Shown in pieces: positions 44,280 to 53,180 of a DNA stretch of 63,874 nt. Position 1 is the first letter of the stretch, and every line of letters starts with the position of its first letter. The DNA lies in contig CALMZQ010000088.1 in NCBI GenBank assembly GCA_937870915.1, positions 1 through 63,874 on the forward strand. The letters are read 5' to 3'. Position numbers and translations under genes: made by a program. Origin of the DNA: an uncultured Ignavibacteria bacterium. GTDB taxonomy: Bacteria > Bacteroidota > Ignavibacteria > Kapaibacteriales > Kapaibacteriaceae. Below the pieces are notes generated by a model. That model was not told where the DNA came from, ran no database searches, and saw only the letters and a list, made by a program, of their open reading frames with translations.

Positions 44280-46616
44280 ATGAACAAGCTGATACCACTC
44301 ATTGTATTGTTGACGCTGACAGCCATCGGGTCAGTAAATGCGCAAAAGAGCGGCGGAGCTGCATGGCGGGTTACCACGCAGGATGACTTTGCAAGCATTC
44401 GATATCCGCAGGACCGTAGTCATGTTGTTCTGGCCAAAGGGGCAAAGGTATGGTCGCATAACACCACCACAGGACAACTCGAGTGGACAATAGAAGTACC
44501 GGATCACGAGAGTGACGGCCTGGCCATGGTGATGCTCAAGGATAGATTCCTTCTAAGTTCAACCAAGAACAACATTGTGTGCTACGCCACAGCTGACGGG
44601 AAAAAGCTGTGGGAGCTTCCTCTTGATGGAATCGATCAAAGCAACTATTCTGCCTACACAGAAGAAGGGGGCGATCTGATCATCCTCCGTTACGAGGAAA
44701 AGATAGTTCAGATCAACACCTCCACAGGAAAAGAACAATGGCGTTCAACGATCAACATGGACCTGCGTGAAAAGGGAGAAGTGAGTCTCTACATGTTGCC
44801 GAAATCAAAACGCACGGTCGTATTTACCAAGGATGCTACTGCTGATGTTTTTGATGACGCGTCTGGTAAACGGATTCTGAGCGTGCCGTGTAAACCAAAT
44901 ATGGACATCGCCGGGACACGTAGTGAGTGGGTAAATGTTCCGGAAACACAGAATACGCTTGTCCTCTTGGATGAAGAAAGTGTGATCATCCTAGATGTTG
45001 TACAAGGAACAGAGCTTGCACGCAAACCTTTCAAGATCGATGGTGACCTGAAGCCCCTTTACCCGGATAGCATTGGCTGTATGATACTTGGTGCCGATGC
45101 ACTGATGTATGTGAACACGTCCAATGGCAAGTCTGTACAACGTCCGTTTTCCTACTCCGACATGCGTGGTCAAAGTCTGTTGAATGTGAATGGCAAGTGG
45201 CAGATCTGGATGGCATCTGTTGACAAGATGGTTGTTCTCGATGCAGAAGCACCCGCTCTGTTATGGGAATCAGCAGCAAACGACAAACAGTTTGCCGGGT
45301 TTGCTCATTCGGTGTTTGCCCCTAAAGGCGGAGTAAATGATAACGGGGGAATCGTCCTAGCTGCCTATGTAGAACCACGCTCCGACGGAGACAATCCCGG
45401 CACGTATCTCTATGCACAAGGCATCAATGCCCAAACGGGTAAGGTGGTGTATAAGAACGCGATCACGGTTGCTAAGGATGTGGTCTCTTCCAAGGAGTTC
45501 AAGGACATCGGCATGTGGTATTCGTTGTTCGAACTCAAGGGTACATCATGTATCGCCGTTGCCTCACGCGAGTCGTTACTGAATCCCTCTACAAAAACCG
45601 AACCGGGTGAAGGACTTGTTGCCTTCAACAGTAAGACTGGTGCTGTGCTATACAGCCAATATTTCGCTGTTGCTCAAGGAATGGACGAGGACTTTGGCGA
45701 GCCACCCGTTGAATGGATAAGTGGAGTGGCCTATATGGCTGGTAACAGATCTATTGTTGCAGTGGACCTTGCAACGGGAAAGAAGTTGTGGACGATCGAT
45801 AAAGATCTTGGTGGTCAGGCCTTTGCTATTGATCAGATCGATGGTGTGGTGTATGCGAAGATTGGAAAGAAGCAATTCACAGCAGTCTACACTCTTGGCA
45901 ATGACAGTTTCTTAGCGAACTACACAAGCACGTCCAGTGCGGATAAATTCACGGCGTCGGACGTATGGTCATCCAAACCCTTTGGCTTCACGGCCATCGA
46001 TGCCTCCACGGGGAAACTACTCTGGCATATGGGAGTAGAGAACGATCCGGAGATGGCAGTTGGTGAATTCGCAGTCCGCGGAAGCAACTTGATGAAGTCA
46101 TTCTCCTTCCGCGACTTTTATGATGAATCAAAGAAGCAACTCTATTACTCCGATCTCGACAACGTATACGCATTGAAGATGGGCCCACAAGGGGGCACTC
46201 TTGCATGGACCCTTTCCCTGGACGACGCAGGCCTAGGTGATGTTGAGTATGAGAATGCCTTTGGTTACGACACCAAGGAACAAACCCTCACGCAACCTGT
46301 GAAACTGAACTGGGATGGTAAGTCGCTTCTCATGTTCGGCCAAGACGCCATCGGAGCGTTGAATACCTCCAGTGGCAAGACAACCTGGGTTCACGAATGG
46401 CGGTATGGAAGAGACAAGGTGAAGTACGTCCCTCGGATGATTGGCACAAATCTCCTTTACTCCGTTCGAGGTAAGATCGTCTACCTTGATCTTGCAACAG
46501 GTTCAACTCTTTGGTCGGATGAGATAGCTGATGACGCCTCCATCAGCAGCATCAAGGATAGCCCCTTTCTCATCACGTGGGATGATGATGTGCTCGCCGG
46601 CTATAAGCTCAAGTAG
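44280..46616 (+). CDS. PQQ-like beta-propeller protein, secreted
   Basis: This is a 778-residue protein from the ATG preceded by AAAGGAG. The signal peptide covers 1-21 (ending VNAQ). It has several propeller blades with the PQQ-repeat signature: ATGKKLWTIDKD, STGKLLWHMG, SSGKTTWVHEWRY and LATGSTLWSDEIADD, plus earlier TTGQLEWTIEVP and STGKEQWRS. It is probably periplasmic or outer-membrane attached. No catalytic residues of PQQ dehydrogenases are seen, so it may be a scaffold or sensor protein. Confidence 0.85.
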   Translation: MNKLIPLIVLLTLTAIGSVNAQKSGGAAWRVTTQDDFASIRYPQDRSHVVLAKGAKVWSHNTTTGQLEWTIEVPDHESDGLAMVMLKDRFLLSSTKNNIVCYATADGKKLWELPLDGIDQSNYSAYTEEGGDLIILRYEEKIVQINTSTGKEQWRSTINMDLREKGEVSLYMLPKSKRTVVFTKDATADVFDDASGKRILSVPCKPNMDIAGTRSEWVNVPETQNTLVLLDEESVIILDVVQGTELARKPFKIDGDLKPLYPDSIGCMILGADALMYVNTSNGKSVQRPFSYSDMRGQSLLNVNGKWQIWMASVDKMVVLDAEAPALLWESAANDKQFAGFAHSVFAPKGGVNDNGGIVLAAYVEPRSDGDNPGTYLYAQGINAQTGKVVYKNAITVAKDVVSSKEFKDIGMWYSLFELKGTSCIAVASRESLLNPSTKTEPGEGLVAFNSKTGAVLYSQYFAVAQGMDEDFGEPPVEWISGVAYMAGNRSIVAVDLATGKKLWTIDKDLGGQAFAIDQIDGVVYAKIGKKQFTAVYTLGNDSFLANYTSTSSADKFTASDVWSSKPFGFTAIDASTGKLLWHMGVENDPEMAVGEFAVRGSNLMKSFSFRDFYDESKKQLYYSDLDNVYALKMGPQGGTLAWTLSLDDAGLGDVEYENAFGYDTKEQTLTQPVKLNWDGKSLLMFGQDAIGALNTSSGKTTWVHEWRYGRDKVKYVPRMIGTNLLYSVRGKIVYLDLATGSTLWSDEIADDASISSIKDSPFLITWDDDVLAGYKLK

Positions 46617-46656
46617 CGAGGAGTCTGTTCGTGAATGTTAAAAACCGGTAACCTGT

Positions 46657-46710
46657 CAAAAGTCATAGTCCACTCCTTGGGGTACTCCTAGGTTTGGACT
46701 ATGACCTTTG
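46657..46710. promoter_or_regulatory. Long dyad spanning the pyk promoter and start codon
   Basis: CAAAAGTCATAGTCCA (46657-46672) and TGGACTATGACCTTTG (46695-46710) pair over 16 positions with one mismatch. The right arm contains the pyk ATG (46701-46703), and a TAGGTTTG box (46689-46696) lies in the loop and right arm. An operator over the promoter or a start-blocking hairpin are both possible. Confidence 0.6.
46689..46696 (+). promoter_or_regulatory. TAnnTTTG promoter box (TAGGTTTG) of pyk
   Basis: This is a perfect element, with its last G exactly 5 bases before the ATG at 46701. It predicts a leaderless transcript. Confidence 0.5.
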
Positions 46711-48206
46711 AACCCGAATCGATTCATTCTGATCTGATCGATGCTCTCTCCGAGTTACGTACGAGTGCCCTGGAGACCGAAGACGAGTTTGCTGGTTCCA
46801 TAGAGAGAGTGCATCCGAAGTATCGTGATTCGGCAAGGAACCTTGCCCACTATCTGGCTCTCCGGCGGTCTGACGTTCGTGAGTTGCAGGATGAACTGCA
46901 CTTCCTAGGCCTGAGCGCTTTGGGAAGAAGTGAACCATGTGTCCTTAGTACGCTTACAAACGTCATTGCAGCACTGAAATGCATGATGGGAGAAGAGTAC
47001 ATAGCAGAAGAACCAGTCACCACAACGGTGAACGCAAGAACCGGCCCGATGTATCTCTCAGATCACGCTCGCACGTTGATGGGAACACCGAACGGTGAGA
47101 GGTCAGCGCGTATTATGGTTACCATGTCGAACGAGGCAGCAACGGACCCGTCGCACTTGTTAGAACTCGTACGCTCCGGCATGGACATCATGCGAATCAA
47201 TACTGCACACGACAACGTTGATGCGTGGAAGGCGATGATCGACAATCTACGTGCGGCTGAACAACAGACGGGGAAGAAGTGCAAGGTCTATATCGATCTC
47301 GGCGGACCAAAGTTTCGTCTCGGACCAATGGATCGTGTAAGGGTCCGCAAAGGAGATGTGATTCGATTTGCTAAGGGGCTCCATGGATACGCATGTGATC
47401 TGCGGAGCCCATCAGAAGAGACCATTCTCCTCTCTTGCGAACCGGAGGCCGTCTTCGATGCAGTACGTGTTGGAGATCCTTTGTGGATTAATGACGGCAA
47501 GGTTTCTTCTCGTGTGATCGAGGTTTACGATGATGGATTTGCAGTAGAGATCATACGAACCAAACATGGCGGCGCTTGGCTACGTGCTGAAAAAGGGATC
47601 AATCTTCCAGATACACCGATGCAGGTGGATGCACTTACCAACGATGACGTGCAACACCTTGAACAACTAGGTCACCTTGCTGATATCATCGGCATGAGCT
47701 TCGTGCGATCAGCACGTGATATTGCTTCACTCTTCAACCAAATGGAAAGACTTGGTCTTACGGATCGTGGTGTGGTGGCTAAGATCGAAACCCAAGACGG
47801 ATTCGAACATCTCCCCCAGATCCTCTTTGAAGGCCTACGTCATCCACCATTCGGTATCATGGTTGCCCGTGGAGATCTCGCAGTAGAGATCGGCTTTGAA
47901 CGTCTTGCAGAAGTGCAAGAAGAGATCCTGTGGCTGTGCGAAGCAGCACATGTGCCAGTGATCTGGGCAACACAGGTCCTCGAGGGCATGGCACAAAAGG
48001 GAATACCGTCTCGCGCAGAGGTAAGTGATGCTGCGATGTCAGTACGTGCGGAATGTGTAATGCTGAACAAGGGGCCATACATCGTTGATACTGTACAGTT
48101 CCTCAGCGATATTCTCCACCGCATGGCAGAGCACCACTCAAAGAAGCGATCACTTCTCCGCAAACTCAGCGTTTCCGGAGTCCGCCAGGATCTGGTAACG
48201 GAGTGA
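46701..48206 (+). CDS. pyk: Pyruvate kinase, atypical domain layout
   Basis: This enzyme converts phosphoenolpyruvate and ADP to pyruvate and ATP. The 501 residues comprise an unusual N-terminal helical extension of about 125 residues, then the catalytic barrel: RIMVTMSNEA, MRINTAHDN, DLGGPKFRLG, the K-x-E of VVAKIETQDGF, MVARGDLAVEIG and ATQVLEGMAQKGIPSRAEVSDAAMS (in parts). The C-terminal effector domain of classical enzymes is missing. It matches the extended bacterial/plant-like pyruvate kinase type. A dyad overlaps the start codon. Confidence 0.9.
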   Translation: MTFEPESIHSDLIDALSELRTSALETEDEFAGSIERVHPKYRDSARNLAHYLALRRSDVRELQDELHFLGLSALGRSEPCVLSTLTNVIAALKCMMGEEYIAEEPVTTTVNARTGPMYLSDHARTLMGTPNGERSARIMVTMSNEAATDPSHLLELVRSGMDIMRINTAHDNVDAWKAMIDNLRAAEQQTGKKCKVYIDLGGPKFRLGPMDRVRVRKGDVIRFAKGLHGYACDLRSPSEETILLSCEPEAVFDAVRVGDPLWINDGKVSSRVIEVYDDGFAVEIIRTKHGGAWLRAEKGINLPDTPMQVDALTNDDVQHLEQLGHLADIIGMSFVRSARDIASLFNQMERLGLTDRGVVAKIETQDGFEHLPQILFEGLRHPPFGIMVARGDLAVEIGFERLAEVQEEILWLCEAAHVPVIWATQVLEGMAQKGIPSRAEVSDAAMSVRAECVMLNKGPYIVDTVQFLSDILHRMAEHHSKKRSLLRKLSVSGVRQDLVTE

Positions 48207-48208
48207 CC

Positions 48209-49417
48209 TCAGCTACCGTCAAAATCAGCCTCCGGCCACAGCCGAGGGAATAGTATGCTGAGTGCGGAAAATGGAAGAGCAAAGCGTACCGGACCCCTGT
48301 GGGTCGTTGCGGTCAGTAGACCGTAGTCTAGGAGAGAAGCCAAGATCCGCCGTGACGTTCTAGTTGGAAGTCCGATCATGCTGATAAAGCGAGCTCGTTC
48401 AACTTCACCAGTATACATAGAGAACAAAAGGGGCTCGAGTGCATCGATCCGAATCACAGACCGTTCGGACCCCATCTGCCATGGTCGTGCTTCGAGTGAA
48501 CGTAGGAGCAGGCTAAGGTTATCGCGAAGGTTGGCCAGCTGAAGCAAACGGTCAACAAATGCAATCTGATCTAGACTCGTATCGAGCACATAATTCGCCC
48601 ATTGAACGAGCCCCTTCTGAGAAAGGTTACCACGACCATCGAGATCATTCATTCGGGGTTCATCTGCACTTGCAAGTCTGGCATAATACAGTCGGACGTC
48701 ACGGGCAAAGCCTCTGACAGGCGTCCAGAGTCCATTCGTGAGGCCAAGCGTGTGAAGAAGAGAATGCATGTGAAGTCGAGCTACACGACCATTCCCATCT
48801 CGGAATGGATGGATCCACGCCAACCTGTGGTGGGAGCAAAGAGCAGCAATCAGTGACCGCTCGGAACCACTCTGTTGCCTGTACATCTCAGACCACCGAT
48901 TGAGCTGATCCCTGATCTCTTGAGAATCAGGTGATATATGAATGCCGACGTAAACAGTGACATCCCTAAAGGCTCCAGGTTCAATGTGAGCGCCGTCTGT
49001 AGTGACCCTATCTTCTGGTTCGAGCCTAGCGTAGAGTGCGCCGTGGATTTTCTGGACAATACTTGGGCTATAGAGATCCGAGATCGCAAGCCCCCTACTT
49101 TCCTCTTCAAGCATGCGCTCTACATCCATGTGAGCAATGGCCAAACGCTGAAGTTGTGCTACTCTCTTATCGCCCGAATAGTCGCTCTTCATTGCGCGCT
49201 CGATATCGTATGGCGTAGTGTGCTGACCCTCGATCCGGTTCGTGTAGTACGAATTCATCGCTCGCAGAAGCAATGCCAACGATTCCTTTAACCCTGAGGG
49301 AACTATACCAGCTAATCCATGTGACTTGACGATCACATCGGATGCTTTTTCTAGAAGAGGGCTGATCGAACCATCTTCTGGGAAATACGGAGTTGGGAAC
49401 ACTATCTGGACACTCAT
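48209..49417 (-). CDS. Fic-family protein with N-terminal inhibitory motif
   Basis: This 402-residue protein has the Fic core motif HPFRDGNGRVAR at 203-214, complete for AMP transfer. An N-terminal inhibitory helix carries the T/S-x3-E-G pattern (TNRIEG, Glu63), so the enzyme would be self-inhibited (class II). A C-terminal winged-helix region (about 335-395, GLPTRTSRRILASLLDYGLL) may bind DNA. The target is unknown. Direct repeats upstream suggest autoregulation. Confidence 0.92.
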   Translation of the reverse strand: MSVQIVFPTPYFPEDGSISPLLEKASDVIVKSHGLAGIVPSGLKESLALLLRAMNSYYTNRIEGQHTTPYDIERAMKSDYSGDKRVAQLQRLAIAHMDVERMLEEESRGLAISDLYSPSIVQKIHGALYARLEPEDRVTTDGAHIEPGAFRDVTVYVGIHISPDSQEIRDQLNRWSEMYRQQSGSERSLIAALCSHHRLAWIHPFRDGNGRVARLHMHSLLHTLGLTNGLWTPVRGFARDVRLYYARLASADEPRMNDLDGRGNLSQKGLVQWANYVLDTSLDQIAFVDRLLQLANLRDNLSLLLRSLEARPWQMGSERSVIRIDALEPLLFSMYTGEVERARFISMIGLPTRTSRRILASLLDYGLLTATTHRGPVRFALPFSALSILFPRLWPEADFDGS

Positions 49418-49422
49418 AAGGA

Positions 49423-49467
49423 CAATATATATCTAAACGTAACTAATTGCAATATATGTATTAACGT
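49423..49467. promoter_or_regulatory. Direct repeats upstream of the Fic gene
   Basis: CAATATATATCTAAACGT (49423-49440) and CAATATATGTATTAACGT (49450-49467) agree at 15 of 18 positions with a 27-base period, starting 6 bases before the Fic start codon. It resembles an operator for the protein's own winged helix. Confidence 0.5.
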
Positions 49468-49473
49468 CTATTA

Positions 49474-49543
49474 TGGACAATCATTTGGACAGTACTTTGG
49501 ACATTCATTTGGACACTTCTCATTCCATTCACTTGAACGGACT
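49474..49543 (-). repeat. Irregular stop-proximal repeat, GTCCAAATGAAT-like
   Basis: On the minus strand, after the stop of the thioredoxin-like gene, TGTCCA recurs four times at spacings of about 12 bases with AATGA between. It is a decayed member of the class of arrays that follow stop codons here. Confidence 0.5.
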
Positions 49544-50068
49544 TCACCGACGAATTCTCTTCAAAACATCTATCACGGATGCAAAGCTCATGAGTGGGGT
49601 GGCAGAGTAGTATTCGAGCACTACTTGCCCCTTATCAAGAATAAGAAATGCATGTAGATCGGTAGTGGAGCCATCCTTCTCTGCGATGGTGGTGCCGAGA
49701 GCTCGGGAACAAGCGTTGTCCGTGTCACTGCAGATATCTATGACCGACGTGTCGATGTGATAGTCGTGCATAACCTCGGCACACTTAGAAGGCGGGTTGT
49801 TCGAGAAGGCTATGATGCGGGTGTTCAGGTCTGTGAACGTTAGCGCTTTCTCATTCAGGGTTACGAGTTGCTGCATGCAGTGACTGCACAGCGACCCTAA
49901 GAACCGTATCACGATAAGGGGCTGATCATACGACCGTTTCACGATATCTACGGATATGCTATCCGCAGATAAAACGGGCGGCAGTGAACCTACCGCCCGC
50001 TGTGCGTATGTATTGGAAATGCAGAGACCTGCAAGTAGGCATGCAACGAGAATGAATCGCGTCATCAA
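49544..50068 (-). CDS. Exported thioredoxin-fold (redoxin) protein
   Basis: This 174-residue protein has a signal peptide (1-22, ending YAQ). The redox motif is C-S-H-C (FLGSLCSHCMQQL, about residues 59-62), followed by peroxiredoxin-like IIAFSNNPPSKC and LHAFLILDKGQVVLEYY. It should act in the periplasm as a thiol oxidoreductase or, like Sco proteins, in copper delivery. It overlaps the multicopper oxidase stop by 4 bases and is co-transcribed with it, which supports a copper role by inference. Confidence 0.85.
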   Translation of the reverse strand: MMTRFILVACLLAGLCISNTYAQRAVGSLPPVLSADSISVDIVKRSYDQPLIVIRFLGSLCSHCMQQLVTLNEKALTFTDLNTRIIAFSNNPPSKCAEVMHDYHIDTSVIDICSDTDNACSRALGTTIAEKDGSTTDLHAFLILDKGQVVLEYYSATPLMSFASVIDVLKRIRR

Positions 50069-51879
50069 CGAACAAGCACGATCATGTCGGACTCGCGGTA
50101 TACGCCCCCATCATTCACGAGGAGGTAATACGTCCCGGCAGGAAGTGTTGACACGTCGATTGATACTTGACGTTTCAGCGAAGGATCAATAGTCTGCGAT
50201 GTAACAAGATTTCCTTCTACGTTGTGCAATGAAATGTTCAGCGTTCTACCCGAGAGGAATTCAGGGATGTTCACGTTCACCTGATCAATTCTGCCAACAA
50301 CGGGATTGGGGAAGGCAACCGGCGTTGTCCATGGTGCTTCATCGATACTCGTAGACTTCGGAAGAATGTCGATGAGATTCATCATGCCCCAATCCTCGTG
50401 CGGAAGGTAGTGGCAATGCATAACGGTCTTGCCACTAGCCGGACCAAAACGATGCCGAATCTTATAGGTGCTCATCGTATCGAGTAGCATCACATCCCAC
50501 CAGATGGGCGGATCGAACTTTACACCATTCTTCTCAATGGCCTGAAACTCATTCACGTGAATATGGAAGGGATGGAAGTCTGTGCTGTTGTTGATGATGG
50601 TCCATTCTTCTACGGCACCGGATTGCAACGTAATGTTCACAACGTTGTGATCGAACGGTGCGTTGTCGATTGTGAATGAGCGCGAAACAACCGTTGGGTC
50701 CGTGGCAAGGTTTGCAAAGTCTCCAACGTTGAAAACAATGGTACGACTTCCAGTGATCTCATCATCGCGAATGTCGCCCTGCGCCATCGGGATCGGTAGT
50801 CGGGTAGGCATGGACATCGTCGGTACAATTGGGTCTCCGGCTACAACGATGGTGATGAACTGCGGATCGGGTTGTGCAACAAGTTGCCGATCACGCGTGA
50901 GCACCTGCATCACGTATTCTCCCGGTTCGGACGGGGCCGTAACGAGGAAGTCCAAGCGTGCACCTGTTGGAATGATCTCATGCGACGAAGTCCTCATTGC
51001 GTTGAAATAGAGACCATCATTAGCAATGGCCTGATGGGCTACCTGCGTTGTGTCTCCTTCAACGATTTTCATAAAGCTAACGTCGATGTTCATCTCGTAC
51101 GTTGCATTGATCATCCGCCAGCGTTGGATCTCGCCCGGACGGAAGGTGACCTTTGGATTGAGCATTCCATTGACGAGTACGGGTGTGTCTGTTACAGTTC
51201 CGTATGGACTGAATGCTGTAGCGGCACTCGTATTCCGGACCGGATACGGAAGTGTGTTTGTTGCCGTATCGTACTGGAAGAGCGAGAACACAAAGATGCG
51301 GTCTTCGATTGCCAGAAGAGCCGGGTCTGTTACGAGAGGATCATTCACATCCTCAACGATGATCGTGCCAGCTAAGCCACTCACAACCTGACCATAGGTT
51401 GACGTATGGTGATGCGGATGATACCAATACGTACCCGCTGCATGATCTGTAGGAAGTTGGATGTGAAACTGGAAGTCTGTACCAGGAAGGATCTCCAACA
51501 GCACATTGTCAGAACTGTCGGATGGAGACACATTCAAACCATGTGTATGGAGATTGGTGGTGTTCAGTCGCTGTGGGAAGTTCCCTTGGTCTGCACTATC
51601 CTGATCTGGGTTAGGGGGCAATTGGTTCTTCAGCAGAACCCGAAGAAGTTCGCCGCGATGCAACCTGTATGTTGGCCCCGGCGATGTACCGTTATAGAGT
51701 CGGGACGTTAGCGTCTTCCCGGCTACCGTGATCGGCGATATCGCCAGCGTAAGCGTATCAGTGACAACACCATCTACGGCATGGACCTCTTCCGGTTGAA
51801 CAAGCTCTTCTTGCGCAGAGAGAACAGTGAGTGATGTAAGTGTGAAGACCACACCAACAAGGATAGAGCGGACGGACAT
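50065..51879 (-). CDS. Multicopper oxidase with T9SS-type sorting domain
   Basis: This is a 604-residue protein from the ATG giving MSVRSILVGVV. The signal peptide covers about 1-22. All four copper-ligand motifs are present: LHTHGLNV, WYHPHHHTS, FHPFHIHVNEF and HCHYLPHEDWGMM (type 1 methionine present). The last 85 residues (AFPNPVVGRIDQVNVNIPEF, LPAGTYYLLVND) form a T9SS sorting domain, so the enzyme is probably on the cell surface. Laccase/bilirubin oxidase or copper-oxidase activity is likely. It is divergent from the tyrosinase gene, 114 bases away. Confidence 0.93.
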   Translation of the reverse strand: MSVRSILVGVVFTLTSLTVLSAQEELVQPEEVHAVDGVVTDTLTLAISPITVAGKTLTSRLYNGTSPGPTYRLHRGELLRVLLKNQLPPNPDQDSADQGNFPQRLNTTNLHTHGLNVSPSDSSDNVLLEILPGTDFQFHIQLPTDHAAGTYWYHPHHHTSTYGQVVSGLAGTIIVEDVNDPLVTDPALLAIEDRIFVFSLFQYDTATNTLPYPVRNTSAATAFSPYGTVTDTPVLVNGMLNPKVTFRPGEIQRWRMINATYEMNIDVSFMKIVEGDTTQVAHQAIANDGLYFNAMRTSSHEIIPTGARLDFLVTAPSEPGEYVMQVLTRDRQLVAQPDPQFITIVVAGDPIVPTMSMPTRLPIPMAQGDIRDDEITGSRTIVFNVGDFANLATDPTVVSRSFTIDNAPFDHNVVNITLQSGAVEEWTIINNSTDFHPFHIHVNEFQAIEKNGVKFDPPIWWDVMLLDTMSTYKIRHRFGPASGKTVMHCHYLPHEDWGMMNLIDILPKSTSIDEAPWTTPVAFPNPVVGRIDQVNVNIPEFLSGRTLNISLHNVEGNLVTSQTIDPSLKRQVSIDVSTLPAGTYYLLVNDGGVYRESDMIVLVR

Positions 51880-51993
51880 GGCAGGAGCCCCTTGAATACA
51901 TGCGTAGATTTCCCGAACCCCTCGGGTGGGACAAACATAGGAGACTGAGCCGAAGATTGCAGTAGATTCAGAAAACAATTAGAAAGTGTGAGC

Positions 51994-53118
51994 ATGACCT
52001 ATCGCTACGGGATCGCCATAGCCATTGCAGTTTGTAGCCTTGTAATCGGCTGCTCTACCACAGACCCAGCAACAGAACAGACCGTTCGTGTGCGGAAGAA
52101 CGTATTGGCATTGAGTGCACAGGAGAAAGCAGACTTTGTATCTGCACTGAAGAAGTTGAAGGCAACACCTTCGCCCTATGATGCATCAATGAACTACTAC
52201 GACCAGTTTGTGTACTGGCACCTGAAGGCCTTCTATTGCACATCAGGCTCGGGACACGGTCTCGAAGGAATGTATCCTGCCCACATGAACCCGGCCTTCC
52301 TACCGTGGCACCGCGTCTACCTTGATCTATTCGAACAGGCGTTAAAAGAGGTGTCTGGCAAGGACATCGCCATTCCTTATTGGGACTGGATAGATCCTAG
52401 TAGTGTAGGCACCATTTTTACGCCTGACTTTATGGGGGGAGACGGAGATCCAACACAGGGGTATGCCGTTACCACAGGCCCCTTTCAAAAGGACTCGTTT
52501 GTAGTGCGAATCTTCGATACAGGTGATATCGACTCCCTCTTTGATGATGCCGATAACAATCCTAACCCCGTGCCATATTTGGTACGGGGCTTCACAATCT
52601 TCAAGGATAGCACGGTGGTGCTTCCATCGGCTGCAGAGATCGAGAATACTCTCGGTATAGCCACATATGACTCCGCGCCGTGGGACAGCTCAGTAGACAC
52701 AGCAATCAGTTTCCGCAACTCCCTTGAAGGATGGCGCGGTACGGCGGGTGAAGAGTGTGATGATGGTATCATGGACGTGATCCCCACGGCCCTTCGTCGA
52801 AGTCAGATGCATAACGTGGTCCACATTTGGGTAGGGGGCGTGATACCTTACAACGGCGGTTTGATTGCGGGAAACATGACGCAGTCTACGTCTCCGAACG
52901 ACCCATGCTTCTGGATCCACCATGCGAACATCGACAGACTCTGGTCGGCCTGGATGAAACGTCACGGTAAGACCTATGCGCCCACAACCGGTGGGCCACA
53001 TGGCTCAAATCTCAATGATGTGATGGAGCCATTCTCCTTCAAATCAAACGGAAAGAACACGCCGGCTTCGGTACTTGATGAGTCGGTACTGAACTATCGA
53101 TATGATGTTGTTCCTTGA
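51994..53118 (+). CDS. Tyrosinase-family type 3 copper lipoprotein
   Basis: This 374-residue protein has a lipoprotein signal (lipobox VIGC at about 15-19). CuA histidines are in FVYWHLKAFYC, GHGLEG and FLPWHRVYLDLFEQ; CuB histidines are in MHNVVHIWVGG and DPCFWIHHANIDRLW. These are the full six ligands of tyrosinases and polyphenol oxidases, which oxidise phenols to quinones. The start could be GTG at 51988. It is divergent from a multicopper oxidase; together they suggest phenol oxidation at the surface. Confidence 0.92.
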   Translation: MTYRYGIAIAIAVCSLVIGCSTTDPATEQTVRVRKNVLALSAQEKADFVSALKKLKATPSPYDASMNYYDQFVYWHLKAFYCTSGSGHGLEGMYPAHMNPAFLPWHRVYLDLFEQALKEVSGKDIAIPYWDWIDPSSVGTIFTPDFMGGDGDPTQGYAVTTGPFQKDSFVVRIFDTGDIDSLFDDADNNPNPVPYLVRGFTIFKDSTVVLPSAAEIENTLGIATYDSAPWDSSVDTAISFRNSLEGWRGTAGEECDDGIMDVIPTALRRSQMHNVVHIWVGGVIPYNGGLIAGNMTQSTSPNDPCFWIHHANIDRLWSAWMKRHGKTYAPTTGGPHGSNLNDVMEPFSFKSNGKNTPASVLDESVLNYRYDVVP

Positions 53119-53162
53119 TTTACTCAATGTATTGAGTTAATTTACTCAATGCATTGAGTTAA
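53119..53162. promoter_or_regulatory. Two tandem perfect dyads before DUF4143 copy 3
   Basis: ACTCAAT-GT-ATTGAGT (53122-53137) and ACTCAAT-GC-ATTGAGT (53144-53159) repeat with a 22-base period, about two helical turns, within nearly identical 22-base units. They lie 22 bases before the GTG start of the ATPase and just after the tyrosinase stop. Confidence 0.72.
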
Positions 53163-53180
53163 TTGTACATGGACGACTAA

